Shown here: positions 43,555 to 55,070 of the stretch, in pieces
How positions within the stretch are numbered: the stretch's first letter is position 1
How the letters are laid out: the number at the start of each line of letters is the position of its first letter
Assembly: GCA_029582155.1 (NCBI GenBank)
Contig: CM055895.1
Span: forward strand, 11,566,770 to 11,630,769
Direction of reading: 5' to 3'
DNA: 64,000 nt
Source: Panopea generosa
Taxonomy: Eukaryota > Mollusca > Bivalvia > Adapedonta > Hiatellidae
Translations under genes and position numbers: made by a program
The notes under the pieces: generated by a model
Told to the model about the DNA's origin: nothing
Seen by the model: only the letters and a program-made list of their open reading frames with translations
Databases searched by the model: none

Positions 43555-43826
43555 GGACCTAAATTCATTAATTTGAGTCTGAGAATCGGACTCGGGACTC
43601 AAAATCTTACATTTCTGTAAAACTCCGGTTAACATACAATTGTGGGTAATAAATGTGATATTGTAACCGTTACTGTTAAATAATCATTAAAACCGTTTGC
43701 TTCTGTAACTAAATAATATTATAGTAATTTGCTTGTTCGGTAGGTGTTATTTGAATATTTTATTATTGTTTACGAGGTTTTGTGAGTCTAAATCTCGGAT
43801 CTATAATTATTGATGAATTTAGGTCC
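43555..43826. mobile_element. MITE-2, 272 bp with terminal inverted repeats
   Basis: Left end GGACCTAAATTCATTAAT; the right end is its inverse (attgatgaatttaggtcc) with one mismatch over 18 bp. Inner parts are AT-rich with no ORF, and part of the left interior ('gagtctgagaatcgga') loosely mirrors the right ('gtgagtctaaatctcgg'). No clear target-site duplication. Confidence 0.7.
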
Positions 43827-44060
43827 TGACTGTTTGTGTATTTGTATAATTTTTTTTAGAAATCAATAATGCCTCGTTATGAATGATTTTGTCCTCTTAA
43901 CATCTGTAACAATTAGAGCGCCTCCATAATCGGTGCACGTCTTCAGCATGATTGCTATCTCCATTTCGTTAATTTTCCATTGTGGTGTTAAACTACTTCA
44001 ATCTAATACACGTGCTAATGACAAGTGAAATGGTGAATCACGTGAGTGGCCAAGATATCT

Positions 44061-44179
44061 GGGCTGCGTTCAGCACTGTTAAACAGCAAACACGTTTAAT
44101 GCCTGGTTCCCTAAATTTATCGCGCAGGAAAATATATTAGCTAACGTTATCAAACGTTTAACCGAACTGAACGCAGCCC
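44061..44179. mobile_element. MITE-1, 119 bp with 13-bp inverted ends
   Basis: Starts GGGCTGCGTTCAG and ends CTGAACGCAGCCC, a perfect 13-bp inverted repeat. The interior has 'cactgttaaacagc' and 'atcaaacgtttaacc'. A second, worn copy is at 35742-35853. No ORF; flanking duplication not obvious. Confidence 0.8.
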
Positions 44180-45170
44180 TGTTTGGGATAAAACAAAATC
44201 GTTCTGCATATAATTACTCGCTCTATTTGAGGCGTCCTGAAATTCGGAACAGCCTCGCCGATTATCTGAATTCGGTGTTAAAACCGAGGAACGACGGCAT
44301 TGGCCGAGTATGTAACGGACTGGCGGCTGGATATGAACTTATTGAGAACTAGACCAACACTAATCACGAGCTTACTGTTTGATCATGAAACACGATTTTA
44401 TGCAACACAGTTGCGACCATAATATAATCAAGTTTACGCTCAGACCATACGAGACAGGAGAATTAAAAGTTGGACCAAAAATAAACGGTTCATAATATTT
44501 TATGTAATACCTTGTCTAATACCACGGCAACTACGTGATCCGAATAGACAAGGTAACTTCATCAGTTGGGTCCAATTAAAGTAACCGTGGGCATTCCTTG
44601 TATTAACTTGATCGTGACTTAATTAATTGTTTATATCTCTGACTTGATACATACATATCTTCGATCGATTCTTACCATTGCCAATGTGTCATTTATTTAA
44701 AAAAAAATCTATCACACTTCTGAAAGCTATCTTGTAACATATCCCTAGCGTATTACACAGTCCGTCGGATAATTGATTTTTTACTTATTTATAAACCAAT
44801 AAGTCAAAGGTTATACAAGGCGGGTTACACAGTTCCACCTTCGAACGATGTCACAGAAAGATGGTTTATTTATTTTAATGCTATGTATATATAGTTACAG
44901 GTCGATATTACACACGTTTCATAACATATATTGGATGTAAATAGACGTTTATTTAGATGTAATTCTGTGGATTATATCAGAGGTATTTACACTATAAAAT
45001 TCCTGTACTGGCATTATATTGATTTCATAAGTGCATTGTTGTTTTACATGTATATTAAGCAGTAGCTGAAATCTAGTTTATATCTGAAAAAAGTATGTGC
45101 ACTGCAGCAGAATGTGTATATTTGTATAAAAACTATTTGAAAATACACTGCCGCACTCAACCGAGTGCAT
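44180..45170. other. Upstream region of the first membrane-protein gene
   Basis: No ORF. 44239-44310 ('cctcgccgattatctgaatt' ... 'ggcattggccgagtatgt') resembles 52728-52780 upstream of the second membrane-protein gene. Confidence 0.4.
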
Positions 45171-45171
45171 T

Positions 45172-45456
45172 GAATATTGATTGATTGAACATTAAGCGTC
45201 ATTTTTATGCCATCGAGGGCTAACAGACGATCAGTTAACCTAACCACTGTTTCCTGGGATAAACCAGTACCCGAGTACAGCCCATCTTCACAAGTAACTG
45301 ATAACTTTCCCACTTGAATCATTGGTGAGAAACGAATGATAATGAGACACAATGTCGTATATCAATCATCACTGAGACTGTTGCCGGGTGGGGGATTAGA
45401 ACTCACGACCCCTCGATTGATAGACGCGTAACCGACATAGCTAATCGAGCCCGGCC
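45172..45456 (-). mobile_element. SINE family A copy
   Basis: Minus strand: 'ggccgggctcgattagctatgtcgg' head, 'gaggggtcgtgagttctaatccc', then the full body ending 'gatggcataaaaatgacgc' and a tail of AATC repeats. Close to the 51093 copy. Confidence 0.88.
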
Positions 45457-46269
45457 AACCGTGTGCAATATTTAGGTGTTGTTTTGAACAATTTAAGTAA
45501 TAGGCAGTGACCGTACCATCACGCATGTCCGTTATACAAAACAATAGTCGGGTTGCCTAACGGTTATGTCGTTTTGTAAAACGTCCACGCACATTTAAAC
45601 GATCTAGTTGGTCGTCACACTAGGGCCATAGTTGGTAAATATAAAACATAGCCAAGTCTATAAAGTTAAGAAAACTCAGTGTGTCTCATTTTTCGAAATT
45701 GCATTTCAATATCATTGTGCAAGTTCGTTTTAGATACTGTATTCATCTTAAACGTCCATCAAAATTTTAACATACAGCGAAGAAATTGTCAAATTGACTT
45801 GCGGCGATTTTTATCGCAAGTTGTTTCGTGAATCACAGCCCTCATTTATAAGTGCTTAATGATCATGCATCTGCATGTTTATGACTTCAGCATCTAGCGT
45901 TCATGGATACTTGTATACTATACGTTCATCGTCTAATTTATAATTTACATTTTGAGTCATATACTTATTTTCTCGCTATTCATTTGCTTATTTTCCTTAT
46001 ATTTATAGAACTCTATTTTAAAAAAAAATAAATAAATAAATTTCAACACTCAGTTTAAAGCTCCACATTTACAATGGAGACAAATTTCAGGTTTTTTTTT
46101 ATTAAATTGGACAGCTCTTATCAATATTGGTAACTATGTACCGATATACAAGGGATGTACCGATACACACATCTCAACTTCAGCCCCATCTTTAATTAAT
46201 AGCTGATTCTAAAGAAGAACAATACTAGATTCACCTATTTGACGAATACATGTTTGATAGCAGCTTTGT

Positions 46270-46458
46270 GGAACGCGTGGTCCAGTGGTAGAGCATCGGA
46301 GCGTCGTGGGTTCGATCCTCAGCCACGACTATGTGTGGTGTCCTTGAGCAAGGCACTTTTTTCCGCATATGCGTAACACTGATTCTACCCAGGCAGACAT
46401 CGAACGTGATTTGTCTATGTTATAAAAACTTGTTTCGCAATCGAAATAAAATAAATAA
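46270..46458 (+). mobile_element. tRNA-derived SINE (B-related)
   Basis: 'gaacgcgtggtccagtggta', 'gtcgtgggttcgatcctcag', then 'gtgtccttgagcaaggcac' and a tail 'cgcaatcgaaataaaataaataag' like family B. Lies about 190 bp upstream of the membrane-protein ORF. Confidence 0.7.
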
Positions 46459-46649
46459 GTTAAAACTGATTAAACTATTAAAACTTTTCGTTTCAGGTTC
46501 AAATTATCTTTTCTTTCTCCAGTGGAAAGATACTAAAAGAACAATGTGCTTTTTGACCATGACTTTATGTTTATGTACAATAAAACGAACTTTACTGGTG
46601 CTGTCTGTGCAAATTACGTCATTGATAATGTACCGTGACACTTTTCTCA

Positions 46650-47282
46650 ATGGTTAACGAAGAAAGAAGTGGCTATTGGAACAAGATGTGTGTTTTTTCG
46701 AAGCTACGACCAATTTTATGTCGGAAGAGCTTTCAACAAGGTATAGGAGCCGTGTTCGTGTTTGTCGGTGTCGGGTTTTGTGTTACAGGTGCTATTTTCA
46801 CAGCGGTTGCTTATGGCGACGCGAAAAAAGAAGACGTAGTTTCCTCATTTCCGTATTCTGGACCGATCCTGTTAGTAGTTTCTGTTTTCTGTATGGTCGG
46901 TGGGTACGTTCTTAATCACATTGATGTATTTACTTATTTATGGAAGCGTTTCAAAAGGACAGAGAATCCTTATGTTGACCAAGAACGTGACTACGACACG
47001 CTTCAATTCGATTGTGTCGGAGCAATATGTTTTAAAATTGTCGTCTGCTACCATAAAAGAAGATATCGCGTGAATCGCGAGTGTGTTACCTGTAAGTCTC
47101 TCTCAGCGGACGGACGATTGAGTGCCACAGATTCTGAAATTAAAGCATCAAACGGTAACTCTGTTGTTGACTTGGAGGCAGCCGATAAAACGGACTCCAC
47201 TAGTAACGTACCGTCATCGTCCAGCAGCTCGTGTTTGTCACGTGTTGTACCATCTCGACAATGTAAAGTGTACCCTGCTTAG
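46650..47282 (+). CDS. Uncharacterised two-pass membrane protein 1
   Basis: Predicted 210 residues from ATG 46650. Two other in-frame starts exist, 46635 (5 residues longer) and 46686 (12 shorter; it has A at -3, the better context). Two hydrophobic segments are visible, about 31-55 (GIGAVFVFVGVGFCVTGAIF..) and 70-91 (SGPILLVVSVFCMVGGYVLN), joined by a short loop with acidic/basic residues. Lys/Arg flank TM2 (WKRFKR), suggesting both termini are cytosolic. The tail has a second Cys-rich basic patch (CYHKRRYRVNRECVTC) and a Ser-rich end. I do not recognise the family. The layout resembles the gene at 54142 (TM, YG loop, TM, polar tail), so they could be old tandem paralogues. No intron is needed. 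Confidence 0.8.
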   Translation: MVNEERSGYWNKMCVFSKLRPILCRKSFQQGIGAVFVFVGVGFCVTGAIFTAVAYGDAKKEDVVSSFPYSGPILLVVSVFCMVGGYVLNHIDVFTYLWKRFKRTENPYVDQERDYDTLQFDCVGAICFKIVVCYHKRRYRVNRECVTCKSLSADGRLSATDSEIKASNGNSVVDLEAADKTDSTSNVPSSSSSSCLSRVVPSRQCKVYPA

Positions 47283-47390
47283 AAAAATGGGCCGTGGTAA
47301 TTTTTTCTAACACTTTTATTTTTCGTCTGCATTTAACATGGTGCAGGATACATGTGACTTTTTGACATGAAAAATGGTTACTTTCCTAAA

Positions 47391-47396
47391 AATAAA
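47391..47396 (+). terminator. Possible polyadenylation signal (AATAAA)
   Basis: AATAAATAAA begins 109 bp after the stop of membrane protein 1. AT-rich sequence makes chance occurrence plausible. Confidence 0.45.
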
Positions 47397-47480
47397 TAAA
47401 TCAAGTAAGATTTTCTTAATAACTTCTTGATATCTAACGGATTTTGACAAAAACAAATACACATGTTCACCTAGTAGGTA

Positions 47481-47630
47481 CCCCGCGTGGTCAAATGGTA
47501 GAATATCGGGCGACCCAGTGTCAGGGGATCGTGGGTTCGTTTCCCCGCCATGGCCGTGTGTTGTGTCCGTCAGCAAGACACTTTTACTTCATTCATAGAT
47601 GCTTCCTATAAAAATCGAAAATGTATGTTT
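47481..47630 (+). mobile_element. tRNA-like SINE fragment (B-related)
   Basis: 'ccccgcgtggtcaaatggta', '..gatcgtgggttcgtttcccc', then 'ttgtgtccgtcagcaagacact', parallel to the element at 46270. Confidence 0.6.
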
Positions 47631-48230
47631 TTCCCCACATATTTAAACCTAAATTTTACGGCCTTCTTTGCGTCTCCTGGATCCACCCATGATTAACGCC
47701 ATTAAATCCATTATGATTTTGATTCACAACAAAAAACATGTTATTATTGTATTAACTGGTGACTGTGACAATACGCAGGTACCGTATTGATTTTATGATT
47801 AAATTATAATGATTGTATTGTAGTTATTCTGCATTTCATTTCCAAGTGTTACGATTACTTTCACGTTACGAATGCGAACTGAGCATGTTATGTTGTCCGT
47901 TGTGAACGTTCAATATTGTATTATGGAGATAGTGATATAAACAGAGTGTGCTCTAATGAAAACGTCAGCGTCGCGCGGCGCATCCAGATTGCAACATACT
48001 CGTGATAAACTAAAGCACTAGACATGTAATTGTCGGAAATATATTTCTGGATGATGTAACTGCAGGTGGTTTAAACATATTGTTATTATTCGCAATACAT
48101 CAATGGGATTTGATCACAACTTAAGTTCTTCTTCCAAACCGAGGAGCCAGCATATAAGATGAAAGATGACGATCTAATTCATGAAATATAAGGCAGCCTG
48201 CTAAGCAAAATGTATTTAACAAAACAAGTA
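47631..48230. other. Intergenic stretch, nothing recognised
   Basis: No ORF or repeat beyond short AT-rich runs. Precedes the 26-bp array. Confidence 0.5.
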
Positions 48231-48235
48231 ATTTA

Positions 48236-50082
48236 AAAGTGACACATATTGTGACCCATACACAGTGGCACATATTGTGAACTATACACAGTGGCACATA
48301 TTGTGACCCATACAGAGTGGCACATATTGTGACCAATACACAGTGGCACATATTGTGATCTATATACAGTGGCACATATTGTGACCCATACACAGTGGCA
48401 TACATTGTGACCCACACACAGTGGCACATATTGTGACCAATACACAGTGGTACATATTGTGACCCATACACAGTGGCACATATTTTGACCCATACACAGT
48501 GGTACATATTGTGATCTATACACAGTGGTACATAGTGTGACCCATACACAGTGTTACATATTGTGATCTATACACAGTGGCACATATTGTGACCCATACA
48601 CAGCGTTTCATACTGTGAACCATACACAGTGGTACATACTGTGAACCATACACAGCGGTACATATTGTGAACCAAATACAGCGGTACATATTGTGGTCTT
48701 TAAATAGCGGTACATATTGTGATCTATACACAATGGTTCGTACTGTGACCCATACACAGTGTTACGTATTGTGAACCATACACAGCGGTACATACTGTGA
48801 TGTATACACAGCGGTACGTACTGTGAACCATACACAGCAGTACGTATTGTGATCCATACACAGTGGTACGTACTGTGACCCATACACAGCGGTACGTACT
48901 GTGAACCATACACAGCGGTACGTATTGTGATCTATACACAGTGGTGCGTACTGTGACCCATACACAGTGTTACGTATTGTGAACCATACACAGCGGTACG
49001 TACTGTGGACCATACACAGTGGTACGTACTGTGAACCATACACAGTGGTACGTATTATGAACCATACACAGTGGTACGTATTATGACCCATACACAGTGG
49101 TACGTACTGTGAACCATACACAGTGGTACGTATTATGAACCATACACAGTGGTACGTATTATGACCCATACACAGTGGTACATACCGTGACACATACACA
49201 GTGGCACGTACCGTGAACAATACGCAGTGGCCCGTATTGTAACCAATACACAGTGGTACGTATTATGACCCATACACAGTGGTACATACCGTGACACATA
49301 CACAGTGGCACGTACCGTGAACAATACTCAGTGGCCCGTATTGTAACCAATACACAGTGGCACGTACTGTGATCCATACACAGTGGACACAGTGGCACAC
49401 GTTGTGTCCCATACACAGTGGCACACGTTGTGACTCATACACAATGGCACACATTGTGACCATTCCAAAGTGGCACACACTGTGACTCATAAACGGTGGC
49501 ACACATTGTGACTCATACACAGTGCTCATACACAGTGGTATATATTGTGACCAATACACAGTAGTTCATACTGTGACCCATACACAGCGGTACATACTGT
49601 GACCCATACACAGTGGTACGTACTGTGACCCATACACAGCGTTACATATTGTGACTCATACACAGTGGTACATACTGTGATCCATACACAGTGGTACATA
49701 CTGTGACCTATAAACAATGATACGTAATGTGACCCATACACAGTGGTACATACCGTGACCCATACACAGTGGCACGTACCGTGAACAATACACAGTGGCA
49801 CGTACTGTGACCCATACACAGTGGCACACATTGTGACCCATACGCAGTGGTCACAGTGGCACACGTTGTGTCCCATACACAGTGGCACACATTGTGACTC
49901 ATACACAGTGACACACATTGTGTCCCATACACAGCGACACACATTGTGATCCATACACAGTGGCACACATTATGTCCCATACACAGTGGCACACATTATG
50001 ACCCATACACAGTGGCACACATTATGACCCATACACAGAGGCACACGTTGTGACCCATACACAATGGTACAGCGTGTAACAC
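48236..50082. repeat. 26-bp tandem satellite array, about 70 units
   Basis: Unit close to 'gtggcacatattgtgaccca' plus 'tacaca', 26 bp. Two sequence classes alternate: 'acatattgtga' types at left, 'acgtactgtga' types in the middle, 'acacattgtga' types at right. None of the three minus-strand frames of the unit has a stop, so many overlapping minus-strand ORFs of 60-152 codons arise (repeated QYVPLCMGH-type peptides). They are artefacts. Confidence 0.96.
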
Positions 50083-51090
50083 CTAGATAACAAAGCATTA
50101 TGTAGCACCAGAGACATTAAGTCACTAATAAAATATAAACGCAGAAGATACATTTTATTTAGGTAATCGCATAAAAACATGCTATGTTATTTTTGCAAAG
50201 TACATAAATATGTATCAATATATTGTTGAGATATCTTGTTATGGCTTCAAACATAATCACATTGCAAAACCTACAGAACGTACGTCTTCAAAGCTCCATT
50301 ATGTGTCTTTGCGAAAATGCAGGGAGACTACTCCGTAAATATAACCAAAGGGGAGTTTTTGGTAAGAGTTTGTTCCCTTGAGACCACCGTGTGAAGTGTT
50401 GTTTATGCGTTGCTCCTAACAACGACCATGTTTGATTGAACGACGTCAAAGCCGTTTCATATCTTTATCCGATATATACCCTATAACCTGCCCTGACCTC
50501 TCCAAGCGGAACTAAACATTCAATATGATATTAAAAAAGACCTACATGGACGATTCGCTGTCTGTAAATGTACATATGTATTTAATGTGGTGTGGTGGAA
50601 TATACAATCACACAATGACATATATCAGGTGTTTCTAGTTCACAGTGGGTGTGTGTAAAATGTTACCTTAAATGTTTTCGTGAAAGAAATGGATCCAGGA
50701 CAGTATTAAGTTTTATAGACGTTGTGGATAAAATAAACATAAATAGATATACGCCTGGCTGTTTAAATACTGATTAAAAGCCAATGTTCCATGTAGACAG
50801 ACATGCGAAAGTGATGAGGTGAGTCGTGCCAAACAGATACTAATAAAGGTATGTAAACCTTAAAGCATTAGAATGTTTATATCTATTTAATACCTTTTTT
50901 TATTTAAAATATTTAAACTATTAAGTTTGATATCATCTGTAAGTGTCTGTCTGCATGGCGCCTAGCTCGTATATGCCATAGTTAATTATCACCCGTAACC
51001 GGTATAATGGACTGCTGGTGGTTGCCAGCCCGGAAGTCGTGTATTCCAATATATTTATATACTCGTATCGAAGGTTGATCTAGTCTGTGG
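50083..51090. other. Intergenic stretch, nothing recognised
   Basis: Unique AT-rich DNA; no ORF of note and no RNA gene. Confidence 0.5.
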
Positions 51091-51092
51091 GA

Positions 51093-51380
51093 GCCGGGCC
51101 AGATTAGCTCAGTCGGTTGCGCGTCTGACTATCAATCCAGGGGTCGTGAGTTCGAATCCCCGCCCGGCAACAGTCTCCGTGATGATTGATATACAACATT
51201 GTGTATCATTATCATTCGTCTGTCATCACTGATTCAAGTGGGAAAGTTATCAGTTACTTGCTGATGTGCTCGAGTACTGGTTAATCCCAGGAAACAATGG
51301 TTAGGTTAACTGACCGTCTGTTAGCCCTCGATGGCATAAAAATGACGCTAAATATTTAATCAATCAATCAATCAATCAAT
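51093..51380 (+). mobile_element. SINE family A, best-preserved copy
   Basis: tRNA-like head 51093-51168 with a perfect 7-bp acceptor stem GCCGGGC/GCCCGGC, A box TAGCTCAGTCGG (51105-51116, matches the pol III consensus) and B-box-like GAGTTCGAATCC (51148-51159). The anticodon arm does not fold well, so it is not a true tRNA gene. The body is shared with copies at 18226, 27955, 32147, 33387 and 45172. It ends in an (ATCA)n tail, 'aatcaatcaatcaatc'. Promoter boxes suggest it could still be transcribed. Confidence 0.92.
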
Positions 51381-52020
51381 AGTCTGTGGGAGGGGTGGGG
51401 TATCCAGTGAATGGATTTGGCGGTTCCATTGTACGTATTTGAGAATACTACCTACGATGGAGCATGTTAAAGAAACATATACATATAGCTGTGTATTAAT
51501 AGAACCATATTCGGGCACGTTATAGATTTAACAACAACTCACTCCGATCCCCGAAATAAGGATAAATGTCGAATTCATGTACACATTACGTGTGCATGTA
51601 TATATTTATAGTTCAATGGATTTCTTATCGCGCGAAATCGTCAAAATCGGTAAATTAATATTTAAAAGAAAACTAATAAAACGGGTGCTTATCAAATACG
51701 ATCGATTTTCATCTGGTGTTTCAAACGTTTTCCCCTGGACGTGGCTACTGGCATATGGGAATCAGATTGAAACCTCAACAGCTTAGCGGCTACGAACGTA
51801 TTTTTATTGATCAGAGTACAGAGTACAATGATAGCAACGTGCGGATCAATTGGGTGTTAAACTGATAACCGCGGAATTGCGACAAACGTTTTATGGTGTA
51901 TGAGCTCTTGAAATGACATTTTAATCTTTCCTGTCCTCTTATTGGATATATTGTAAAGCAGTGTGTAAATAGATAAATTGGGGGAATTTCATGACAGAAA
52001 TATCCTCCTATGAGTCACCT
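51381..52020. other. Intergenic stretch, nothing recognised
   Basis: Short frame at 51577-51786 with no recognisable features. Confidence 0.45.
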
Positions 52021-52021
52021 G

Positions 52022-52245
52022 TAACGGTTGTTATGCGATTGGGACTTTACATCCGGGTGGCCAAATAGTTTAGGCGGCACCGTCTTAAGTCCACTTTATT
52101 CTTACCCCGCTCAGATGAGGTCGTGTGTACGAGACCAGCTCGGTCAAAAACATTATGTAATAAAGAAAGTCAGTTACTCGGGGGAAAATACGGTGGTTCC
52201 GCAAAGATATATTCATTCCGAGGTCTTAATTCTCCAAAAATAATG
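52022..52245 (+). mobile_element. SINE family E with tRNA-Leu-like head
   Basis: 'ggtggccaaatagtttaggc', anticodon-loop-like 'cgtcttaagtcc', variable-arm-like segment, 'gtgtgtacgagacc' B-box remnant, then the body 'gtcagttactcgggggaaaa' and '..ccgaggtctt'. The body matches 19672-19855 and 34885-35015. Confidence 0.7.
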
Positions 52246-53480
52246 TCATATACTAGTATAACACGTAATGAATTTACGATAACATCAGACCGCATTAAAA
52301 AAACACACATGACTACGAGATGCTTTAAGAAAATAAATAACTACAAGATCGAACTCAGACAGCCGCGTGACCACTGCTCTGACAAAACCAACACTAAACT
52401 GAAGTCGTTGTTAAAATCTAAGAGAATTATAATGGCAGTTCCTATGTTCTGTTTTTCATGCGATGTAGGGTAATTTATACTTCTAATTTATTGTTTCTGT
52501 CTGACGCTAGATAAACCGGCGTTACATTAGTTAGATAGCATCGATAGCGACAGGAAAAGACTGTACAACGCGAAACGCCAGACACAAAATGATACGTTAA
52601 CAGAGTGATTGTGTAAATCGAAGTAATTTAAAAAGTGACAGGAATTGACAATACAGTTATTGTCTGAGTTCCTGTGTCACACTTTTCCCTCCTCCAGACC
52701 GGATGTACGTTCTGTCATTCAATCCACCTCGCTGATTATTCCAATACCGAAGAATGGCGGAATTGGCCGATTATGTACGATTGACGTTCAGTATGTCATG
52801 TTTCATTCTGTATTTTAGGTTGAAACACACACTTTACGTTACCATTAGTTTTATGTACCAAGATTAGTCAAAGCTGAACATTTACACCGCTGATAGGCAT
52901 TTTTATCTCCTATCAATGCGAGTAACTCGGGTTGCCTTTATTGCCATTTCCATTAGACGGAAATGAGCGGGAACTATAGGCTATAATTCATAGTTCCAAT
53001 AGGACAATGCACATTTAAATGTTGTAGTTTGTTTAGTATAGAGTACATTTATTTGATCTGAATAATTGTACGGTGAATCCTCACTATTATTGTTCGACAC
53101 ATACAAAGGCATTACCTTGAATATAAAGTTTAAGGTCTTCTTTCTTCTATTATTGATGCACTTAGTATCACAAGTGCGTGAGCCTTCTATTAACACAACA
53201 AATTAAACGACGAATTGTGCAAACCTTCTCAAGCATTCGCAAGCCTTCTCTTAACACAATAAGTGTCAGCAGGTTATAAGACGTATTGTGCAAGCTTTCT
53301 CTTAACACAGACATAAATAACGTATTGTGTAAATTTTTGTGTTTCTTTTATTAAATAATCATATATTTTCACGTTTTTTTTACAACTAAACACCCACTCA
53401 CACACTGAACGAAGGCATAAACCGCCGCACGCTTCCGTCCCCTCACGCAACACATTATCACATTTTCATTTTGCGAGACA
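52246..53480. other. Upstream region of the second membrane-protein gene
   Basis: No convincing gene. 52728-52780 resembles 44239-44310. 53190-53330 has two to three diverged units of 'aagc.ttctcttaacacaa' and 'acgtattgtg'. Confidence 0.4.
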
Positions 53481-53485
53481 ATATT

Positions 53486-53723
53486 TTAACCCTTTACTTC
53501 ATATAGACGCCTTTGGAATCTAATATAGACACCTTTGGACACCTTATTTAGAAAGCTTTTGAATTATTAGTTGAATTATGTTTATATTAACTGACAGAGT
53601 GGAAAACAGTACAGGAAGTGTTCAGATTGCTTGTTACGAGCAAACTGAACTCTTCCTGTACTGTTTTCAAAGGCCTTCTGTGATTGGTGCGGGAAAACGC
53701 GTATCTATGGGGTAAAGGGTTAA
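53486..53723. mobile_element. piggyBac-type MITE with internal hairpin
   Basis: TTAA at both ends (53486-53489 and 53720-53723) and CCCTTTAC / GTAAAGGG terminal inverted repeats; the pairing continues weakly ('catatagacgc' against 'gcgtatctatg'). TTAA duplications with CCCTTT-type ends are typical of piggyBac-family elements (known for the family). Inside, 53602-53625 and 53645-53668 form a 24-bp stem with one mismatch around a 19-nt loop that can itself pair (ttgct/agcaa). No transposase, so non-autonomous. Confidence 0.85.
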
Positions 53724-54141
53724 CAATAAAACCAGCGCATGTAATTCGGTCACTGATAACACTGTGTACAAATCTTATCTAAATATGGGTATTTTTTCTA
53801 TTATTTTTAATCTTTTATTTTTAAACCAAGCATATGGATAAATGTAAACAAATCATTCGTGTGCTAGCCGAATACACGATATGCTTTATGCTTATATATA
53901 TTTTGGATCACTTTTAACCCAATGTATGTTTGGGAATATTTAGTCACCGATATATGTTGGTAATGCATTATGTATACGTCTCTACATGGATTGTTTTAAT
54001 AAATTTATTTCCATTCGTCTCGATATTTACTCAATACCCTCTGCATTCCGGCAATGTCTTACGCATGCTATTAATTATTTTCTTTAAGTTCAACGATGAC
54101 GACAACGACAGTGACTTGCTAGTTATTTTTACACAGAAGCC

Positions 54142-55070
54142 ATGCCTGTAAACGAGGCTGGCGCAGGATGTTTCAAATTGAAGGTGATAGAGTACCACGA
54201 TTACAAGACTTTGATGGGCCCATGCTTTATAAGCTTTAGTATTCCATTGTTGGTTCCCGGTGTTGTCCTCACTATCGTCGGCGCATACGGCAACGAGCAC
54301 ACGTTCTCTACGTTTGGCGGCTGGCACATCACCGGGATAGTTATTCTGTCAATTGCCGTTACCATGCTAACCATCGGCATTATTCTGAAATGCTGTTTCC
54401 AGCCGATAATCAGTGCCGACGTGGAGGAACAGTTATCACCAACATCGTCTATGATCACTGGTAGCAAGAACCTAGCTTACGAGAAAGATAAAGACACCGA
54501 AAGTTGCAGTAGTGGTAGTAGAGGAAATAGAAAAGTTGCTCATTTTGACTCAGGTAAAAAACATAGGTTTGTTTCTACACATGAAGGAAAAGGTTCAAAT
54601 TCCAATATCTCAAATGAATTTTTAGCAGCAAATGGAGTTTTGCACAATTCTAAGATCAATACAAAGACACACTCTAATAAAAGGTCTCAGAAAGATGAAA
54701 TCCCAGCAACAAAATCTATCAATACAAGTAATTCAGTTAATCATGATATAATCGATGAAGATGCATCAAAACAATCAAAACGTAGAACTGTTAAAGCGGA
54801 TAAAGACATCAGTAAAACCAAAACAAAAGCTGTCGGTAGCAACAATGTTGCTGAACCAACCATTCCTCCTCCAGCTTATGAGGATGTGCTTGTAAATAAC
54901 AAAACTGTTGATACTGCTAATAAAACTCGGTCACACGTAAGTAAAACGACACACGGTTCCATCAAAACTATTGTCACCACCTCGATTACTGCGGAAGCGG
55001 AAACAGCATTGCATTCTTCTTCCGGAAATCAACCACGTGATCATTCTAGTGATGCAAACGAGAATTCAGA
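54142..55070 (+). CDS. Membrane protein 2, coding exon 1 (residues 1-309)
   Basis: Contains both hydrophobic segments and the PPxY motif. It ends two bases into codon 310 at donor gtaagtat. The unspliced frame would end at 55074. Confidence 0.85.

Noticed and set aside
48121..49992. Many minus-strand Cys/Tyr-rich ORFs (QYVPLCMGH-type repeats) resembling a secreted repeat protein
   Set aside because: The 26-bp unit has no stop in any of the three minus-strand frames, so all frames give such ORFs; no signal peptide or unique flanking domain.
51093..51168. A genuine tRNA gene
   Set aside because: Acceptor and T arms are good but the anticodon arm does not pair properly, and the same head plus body occurs in five other copies, so it is a SINE.
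53930..54151. 73-codon ORF upstream of membrane protein 2
   Set aside because: AT-rich chance frame ending just past the real start codon in another frame; no conserved features.
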